Of a stretch of DNA of 10,304 nucleotides, positions 7,464 through 10,304 are shown one piece after another (the first letter of the stretch is position 1; the number at the start of each line of letters is the position of its first letter). The translations under genes and the position numbers were made by a program. Origin of the DNA: Berkiella sp964606325 (GTDB lineage Bacteria > Pseudomonadota > Gammaproteobacteria > Berkiellales > Berkiellaceae); NCBI GenBank assembly GCA_964606325.1, contig CAZSGE010000083.1:1-10304 (forward strand), in the 5' to 3' direction. The notes beneath the pieces are model-generated. The model was not told the origin of the DNA. It was given only the letters and a program-made list of their open reading frames with translations, and searched no databases.

Positions 7464-8444
7464 ATGCCAAAAACTGCGCCTATACGCAAAGCTATTGCAA
7501 ACAAGGGAGTTGATATTACAACCATTCCAACGCTTGAAAAACTTGGTATCGAGCTACCATTAACTTTGAATGATGAAACTGCTCCTAGCTTTATTCGTCA
7601 AGTTGCTACCGCAGCTGGCGAACGTATGAAAAAAAATGATGATCTAACTGATGAAGTCATAAAAAAAGCGATGCTTGAAATTAAAGAAAAAATTAAAAAA
7701 AATCCGCAATATACATTATCTGAAAATGATCTCAACAAGCTTTATCAAAAGCACGCCAATAAATTTAATTTATTATATCAACAGAGCAAAGTTGATTTCA
7801 TTCCAATTCACTTAGCTTCGCTGAGGCAAGAAATTACTGAAAGATATAAATATCCACCCAAAGGAGATAACGAAAATAAATTGGTGCGTGCCATTGAAAG
7901 CTCCGAATTAGAAACAGGAGCTGATTTAAATAAGAGTGCAGCGAATGCATTTAAGTCTGAATGCAAACGTTTATTTGACCAAGTTAAAAAAGATGCATTA
8001 GCAGCCCCCCCTAAAGAGAAAAAAAATAGCTCATTGCTTAGCAGCTCAATTAATGAAATTGGTGATTTTACTCAATCAATCTTAAAATCATTCAACGATA
8101 CAACTCACAAGGCTAATGCATCGCTAAGAAAATTATCTGAGAGTATTTTACCAACATATAAACCTGAACAAGGGAAAAAGGAAAGAGCAAATACTTCAGA
8201 AGCATCCCAGGAAAAACAAGTAATTAACGAGTTATATGCAAGCTCTCGAGACACTGGACCTACGTCATTACCAAGTCAACGGTTTTCAACAACCACTACA
8301 TCTACGTCTAGCTCAGTCGCACAATCAAACAAAGCAGTTACTTTTGGCTTTAATGCTTCACAAAGCCAAGCTCGTGAAGAACGTAAAGAACGCGCTTCTA
8401 CTCCTGCTGTTAAAACTGATACAAAAACTAAACTAGCGAACTAA
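7464..8444 (+). CDS. Hypothetical Lys-rich protein with Ser/Thr-rich tail, candidate effector (326 aa)
   Basis: I do not recognise this protein. Residues 1-185 are mostly helical and charged, with KKAMLEIKEKIKKNP near 70 and a hydrophilic helix around 85-125. There is no signal peptide or membrane segment. From about 186 on it is low complexity: a KEKKNSSLLSSS linker, a short helical part (IGDFTQSILKSF), then a disordered tail rich in Ser, Thr, Gln and Arg with a TTTTSTSSS run. This domain-plus-disordered-tail architecture resembles type IV effectors of Legionella-like bacteria; the assignment is inference from composition. The ribosome site before the ATG is poor (GATG, about six bases away). 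The last four bases of the gene overlap the end of the opposing 85-aa gene, and no terminator separates them. Confidence 0.82.
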   Translation: MPKTAPIRKAIANKGVDITTIPTLEKLGIELPLTLNDETAPSFIRQVATAAGERMKKNDDLTDEVIKKAMLEIKEKIKKNPQYTLSENDLNKLYQKHANKFNLLYQQSKVDFIPIHLASLRQEITERYKYPPKGDNENKLVRAIESSELETGADLNKSAANAFKSECKRLFDQVKKDALAAPPKEKKNSSLLSSSINEIGDFTQSILKSFNDTTHKANASLRKLSESILPTYKPEQGKKERANTSEASQEKQVINELYASSRDTGPTSLPSQRFSTTTTSTSSSVAQSNKAVTFGFNASQSQAREERKERASTPAVKTDTKTKLAN

Positions 8445-8698
8445 AGGTTTTTAAAATCGCTATCTGTATAGATCATCTTCCCTAACGGATTAGGGTGGGT
8501 AATGTTGAACATCTGCTCACCAATTTGGTGACCCAATTTTACGTAAACATCAGTGCTATCTATTATGGATGCTTGAGATGCATCTATCACAAGTGAACCA
8601 TTCTCATAAACCTGAATAGCAATGCTCAGTGCTTCCACAATATTTTTAGCAGCTATTCCACCACTCACATGTTTTATGTGTTGCTCTTCTAATTCCAT
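8441..8698 (-). CDS. Double-glycine-leader peptide, bacteriocin-like (85 aa)
   Basis: The N-terminus MELEEQHIKHVSGG is a minimal double-glycine leader of 14 residues: Leu at -12, Ile at -7, Val at -4 and Gly-Gly at -2/-1, matching the class II bacteriocin/microcin leader processed by peptidase-containing ABC transporters (PCAT). Cleavage after Gly14 would release a 71-residue peptide that starts IAAKNIVEALSIAIQVYENG, an amphipathic helix. It continues polar, with no cysteine, and ends TDSDFKNL. I do not recognise the mature part; it could be a bacteriocin, a signal or another exported substrate. The start is supported by AAGGAG eight bases upstream, which overlaps the stop of the HTH gene 12 bases away. 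It is the third gene of the unit. A chance GG in a cytosolic protein is the main alternative. Confidence 0.75.
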   Translation of the reverse strand: MELEEQHIKHVSGGIAAKNIVEALSIAIQVYENGSLVIDASQASIIDSTDVYVKLGHQIGEQMFNITHPNPLGKMIYTDSDFKNL

Positions 8699-8710
8699 TT
8701 TATTAACTCC

Positions 8711-8923
8711 TTAATGTAAGATGTATTTCAAGGGAATTATGTTCTTGCGTAATTCCAGCTCAAAAAGATATTTTATACCAATCACAATACTCCCTCTGGG
8801 ATCTTTTATTTTGCCCGACAATATACGACTAACCGTCGATTGGTTTGCGTTAATTGCATTGGCAATAGCATGTTCGGTAAATCCCAATTTCACTAAATAC
8901 TGAAGCATACTTCTAATATCCAT
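8711..8923 (-). CDS. Small XRE/Cro-type HTH regulator (70 aa)
   Basis: Predicted DNA-binding protein consisting of a single helix-turn-helix domain. Residues 1-40 give FTEHAIANAI, a turn at NAN, then the recognition helix QSTVSRILSG, the arrangement of phage Cro/CI-like repressors. The C-terminal part (RGSIVIGIKYLFELELRK) could be a dimer helix. The ATG at 8923 is chosen because GGAG lies five bases upstream; the ATG at 8950 would add nine residues (MVAIIVGVK) with no ribosome site and would start inside a palindrome. It lies between two double-glycine-leader genes and is likely to regulate them; inverted repeats upstream of this gene and of the unit are candidate operators. A toxin-antitoxin antitoxin is possible but no toxin is adjacent. 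Confidence 0.82.
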   Translation of the reverse strand: MDIRSMLQYLVKLGFTEHAIANAINANQSTVSRILSGKIKDPRGSIVIGIKYLFELELRKNIIPLKYILH

Positions 8924-8941
8924 TTTCACTCCAACAATTAT

Positions 8942-8959
8942 GGCGACCATATGGCCGCC
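8942..8959. promoter_or_regulatory. GC-rich near-perfect palindrome before the HTH gene
   Basis: GGCGACCATATGGCCGCC is an 18-bp inverted repeat with one mismatched pair. It lies 19 bases upstream of the HTH start codon, between the HTH gene and the 67-aa gene. It could be an operator, or a hairpin that attenuates or stabilises the downstream message. Its GC content stands out from the surroundings. Confidence 0.45.
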
Positions 8960-8972
8960 TTTTGAAAATGCC

Positions 8973-9176
8973 TTAACCGCAAGGATTTAAGAAGGACTGC
9001 AATGGATGCTGAAACATCCTCATGAAGTGATTTCGTTTTTTTGGAGGGTTAATATTTAAAGCACAACCTTGGCTACCACCGGCAATTATTTTTAATACTA
9101 CCTGGGATAAAACAATTGGTTCAGAGTTTTCTGAAGGGTTTTCTTTTTGATTATTCTTATTTTCAAACATACGCAT
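8973..9176 (-). CDS. Double-glycine-leader microcin-like peptide (67 aa)
   Basis: The leader ends LSQVVLKIIAGG and fits the double-glycine consensus well: Leu -12, Ser -11, Leu -7, Ile -4, Gly -2, Gly -1 (Val replaces the usual Glu at -8). Processing after Gly34 would release a 33-residue peptide with a basic centre (PPKKRNH), aromatic and Met residues and just two cysteines, Cys38 and Cys66, near its two ends. These could form one disulfide closing the peptide. The leader is longer than usual because of a polar, Asn-rich start (MRMFENKNNQKENPSENS). The start has AAGGA eight bases upstream. It is the first gene of the unit, below a recognisable promoter and a perfect inverted repeat. No transporter or immunity gene is visible; I do not recognise the mature sequence. 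Confidence 0.78.
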   Translation of the reverse strand: MRMFENKNNQKENPSENSEPIVLSQVVLKIIAGGSQGCALNINPPKKRNHFMRMFQHPLQSFLNPCG

Positions 9177-9217
9177 AAACTACTTCCTTAATACACCATT
9201 TTTACATCCATTTAAAA

Positions 9218-9236
9218 TATCGCATTTACTGCGATA
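9218..9236. promoter_or_regulatory. Perfect inverted repeat at the start of the peptide unit
   Basis: TATCGCA (9218-9224) and TGCGATA (9230-9236) form a perfect 7-bp inverted repeat with a 5-base spacer. It begins at the predicted transcription start of the minus-strand unit, a classical repressor position; in RNA it would form a small hairpin at the 5' end. Confidence 0.5.
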
Positions 9237-9242
9237 GGCAGG

Positions 9243-9271
9243 ATATTATTTTATGTAATTGCATAATGCAA
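9243..9271 (-). promoter_or_regulatory. Promoter of the peptide-HTH-peptide unit
   Basis: On the minus strand, TTGCAT (9271-9266) and TAATAT (9248-9243) are 17 bases apart; the -10 matches at four of six positions. The -35 is embedded in a perfect 15-bp palindrome. The expected start is near 9236, about 60 bases before the 67-aa gene. Confidence 0.5.
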
Positions 9272-9297
9272 TAGAATGCACAAAATATTTGCAATAT
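9258..9297. promoter_or_regulatory. Cluster of TGCA-centred inverted repeats in the divergent intergenic region
   Basis: ATTGCAT-A-ATGCAAT (9258-9272) is a perfect 15-bp palindrome that overlaps the minus-strand -35 box. ATATT-TGC-AATAT (9285-9297) is a second perfect dyad. A shared TGCAAT half-site recurs 23 bases apart (9267 and 9290). The cluster lies between the two back-to-back promoters and may bind one regulator of both directions. Confidence 0.45.
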
Positions 9298-9303
9298 ACC
9301 AAG

Positions 9304-9332
9304 TTGACATTGTTTTTATGGATGGCTAATTT
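9304..9332 (+). promoter_or_regulatory. Promoter of the paralogous pair
   Basis: A perfect -35 TTGACA (9304-9309) is 17 bases from TAATTT (9327-9332), which keeps the three most conserved -10 bases. The expected start is near 9339, leaving a leader of about 20 bases with AAGGAG (9347-9352) seven bases before the ATG at 9360. Confidence 0.62.
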
Positions 9333-9359
9333 AGCTGAATTTATAGAAGGAGTAACAAT

Positions 9360-9719
9360 ATGCTTAGTTGGGCCAGTGACGATTCGAGCAACAATTCCAG
9401 CAATGAATCAAGCGAAGAATTGGAAGACACCAAGCAATTTAAAGATTATGTGAGACGTTATACTCCAGCATTTTTACTCTCTTTAGATCCGCAAAGAAAC
9501 AGTGCTGTTTATAACAGAACGCCGACGCTACAATCTGCTCCTAACCTAGCATCCCCAACTGAAAATAGAAATTGGGAAAACAAGCTGCAAAAGCACTATG
9601 ATACCAAAAAAGATAAGCAGCGCTTAGGTCGTTGGTTTCCAGGTGGCAGTGTCACAGTGACGAAAAAAGTGAAAAAAGAATTGGATGCAGACAAAGCTCA
9701 GCGAAATAGGAAAAAATAA
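9360..9719 (+). CDS. Small protein with conserved WFPGGSVTVT domain, copy A (119 aa)
   Basis: I do not recognise this family. The first 71 residues are polar and probably disordered, beginning with an acidic Ser/Asn run (SDDSSNNSSNESSEELED) and continuing with a short RRYTPAFLLSL patch. Residues 72-119 form the domain shared with the next gene: W..K.QK.YDTKKDKQRLG, then WFPGGSVTVT, then a Lys/Glu helix ending NRKK. No signal peptide or membrane segment is seen, and no catalytic motif. The AAGGAG site and strong promoter suggest good expression. The variable N-terminus joined to a conserved basic C-terminus suggests either a C-terminal secretion or targeting signal on different cargoes, or a conserved binding domain. 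It is transcribed away from the double-glycine peptide unit and shares its intergenic region. Confidence 0.82.
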   Translation: MLSWASDDSSNNSSNESSEELEDTKQFKDYVRRYTPAFLLSLDPQRNSAVYNRTPTLQSAPNLASPTENRNWENKLQKHYDTKKDKQRLGRWFPGGSVTVTKKVKKELDADKAQRNRKK

Positions 9720-9793
9720 TCACCGCGATAAAACCACCAATCTATACATTTAAAGCATTATTACTTTGTTAGCACTTTAAAAGGAGATCTAAA

Positions 9794-10123
9794 ATGGGTT
9801 CAGGACAGAGCACAGTATCTGGAAGAAGTAATCAGCATGATTCCGATTCTGACAATTCATTAGTAATTAGAAGCCGATATTATATTCCGAATTATTCACA
9901 GCCACACTCAACGCCAACCTACACTCCTCAAAGAAGTGTACAAGCACCACAGCCTCAATATACACCAGGCGAAGAACCTTGGAGAACCAAAATCCAAAAA
10001 CCTTATGACACCAAAAAGGATAAACAACGCTTAGGACATTGGTTCCCAGGTGGCAGTGTCACTGTTACGGAAAAAGAGAAAAGAGAATTGGATGAAAAGA
10101 GAGCGAAAAATCGGAAGAAGTAA
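9794..10123 (+). CDS. Small protein with conserved WFPGGSVTVT domain, copy B (109 aa)
   Basis: Paralogue of the preceding gene. Residues 63-109 match its C-terminal domain almost throughout, while residues 1-62 differ completely. The N-terminus MGSGQSTVSG fits the eukaryotic N-myristoylation pattern (Gly2, Ser6), and the middle is rich in Pro, Gln and Tyr with repeated YTP motifs (PTYTP, PQYTP), so it is probably disordered. The end is basic (KRAKNRKK). There is no signal peptide or membrane segment. The start has AAGGAG seven bases upstream, the same arrangement as copy A. The 74-base gap to copy A holds no clear terminator or promoter, so the two are probably co-transcribed. A host-targeted effector is one reading; function is unknown. 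Confidence 0.82.
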   Translation: MGSGQSTVSGRSNQHDSDSDNSLVIRSRYYIPNYSQPHSTPTYTPQRSVQAPQPQYTPGEEPWRTKIQKPYDTKKDKQRLGHWFPGGSVTVTEKEKRELDEKRAKNRKK

Positions 10124-10170
10124 TTAAATTTCATAAAGTATGAGCGTAGTCAATCACAAAATGATAAATC

Positions 10171-10217
10171 CCCCGCCTGCTGCGCAGGCACCCCCTTTAC
10201 GAAAGTGGGGCTTTGTT
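10171..10217. terminator. GC-rich double hairpin, possible terminator or dispersed repeat
   Basis: GCCTGC/GCAGGC (10175-10180 with 10184-10189, 3-base loop) is followed by CCCCCTTT/AAAGTGGGG (10191-10198 with 10202-10210, one bulged T), then CTTTGTT. It could terminate the plus-strand pair. The GC-rich double palindrome followed by TTCGCTTCGCTCAC also has the look of a dispersed palindromic repeat. Confidence 0.5.
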
Positions 10218-10253
10218 CGCTTCGCTCACTAATAACATAGCAATATTTCAACC

Positions 10254-10299
10254 TGTTACCTATGCGTCCGGTTTAAAGTGTTACCTATGCGCCCGGTTT
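10254..10299. repeat. Two 21-bp direct repeats, probable insertion-sequence end
   Basis: TGTTACCTATGCG(T/C)CCGGTTT occurs at 10254-10274 and 10279-10299, with one mismatch and a 25-base period. Tandem copies of a TGTTACCTATG...CCGG sequence resemble the repeated transposase-binding termini of IS21- or IS481-type elements. The window stops here, so the transposase is not seen and the family is uncertain. The segment 10211-10253 holds nothing else I can name. Confidence 0.5.
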
Positions 10300-10304
10300 G
10301 TACC

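Noticed and set aside
8236..8436. Leu-rich 66-aa ORF inside the 326-aa gene
   Set aside because: It is an out-of-frame reading of the Ser/Thr-rich tail with no start signals.
8924..8950. Upstream ATG for the HTH protein (79 aa)
   Set aside because: No ribosome site precedes it and it lies inside the GC-rich palindrome; the ATG at 8923 has GGAG five bases away.
9004..9030. GGATG/CATCC hairpin inside the 67-aa gene
   Set aside because: The 5-bp stem lies within coding sequence and is too weak to call a site.
9639..9660. Gly-Gly in WFPGGSVTVT as a leader cleavage site
   Set aside because: It lies in the middle of a conserved domain, preceded by charged and aromatic residues, without the leader pattern.

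Overview
The window looks like chromosomal DNA from an AT-rich, host-associated gammaproteobacterium, most plausibly of the Legionella/Coxiella/Berkiella type. The reasons are low GC, an ankyrin-repeat protein, a PlpD-like patatin, and several coiled-coil or disordered proteins of no recognised family that resemble type IV effector candidates. This placement is inference; no marker gene is present to fix the taxon. No rRNA, tRNA or CRISPR array was seen, and no gene-free stretch exceeds about 210 bases.

Left part (1-5600): a strong bidirectional terminator, a small membrane-associated hypothetical gene on the minus strand with a good extended -10 promoter, and a 479-aa coiled-coil protein on the plus strand. 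These are followed by a 725-aa secreted patatin phospholipase fused to a POTRA and Omp85-type barrel (type Vd, PlpD-like). A convergent 12-TM MFS exporter of the EntS class ends against it, and a hairpin spans both gene ends.

Middle part (5750-7340): a minus-strand three-gene unit from a clear promoter. It encodes a class II aldolase/MtnB-like protein that has lost two of the three expected zinc histidines, an acidic 99-aa protein of unknown function, and a six-repeat ankyrin protein. A 326-aa lysine-rich protein with a Ser/Thr-rich tail is read in the opposite direction from 7464.

Right part (8441-10304) is the most unusual. A minus-strand unit encodes a 67-aa peptide with a double-glycine (bacteriocin-type) leader, a small XRE-type HTH protein and a second, 85-aa double-glycine-leader peptide. 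Its upstream region carries several perfect inverted repeats that could be operators. Facing away from it, and sharing that intergenic region, are two tandem plus-strand genes for small paralogous proteins. They share a conserved 47-48 residue C-terminal domain (WFPGGSVTVT core) and have unrelated disordered N-termini; one begins with an N-myristoylation-like motif. The window ends in GC-rich hairpins and two 21-bp direct repeats that look like the end of an insertion sequence.

The best candidate for an undescribed system is the 8441-10123 block: two GG-leader peptides, their likely regulator, and a divergently expressed pair of secreted-looking paralogues. No peptidase-containing ABC transporter is in the window, so export would depend on a gene elsewhere.
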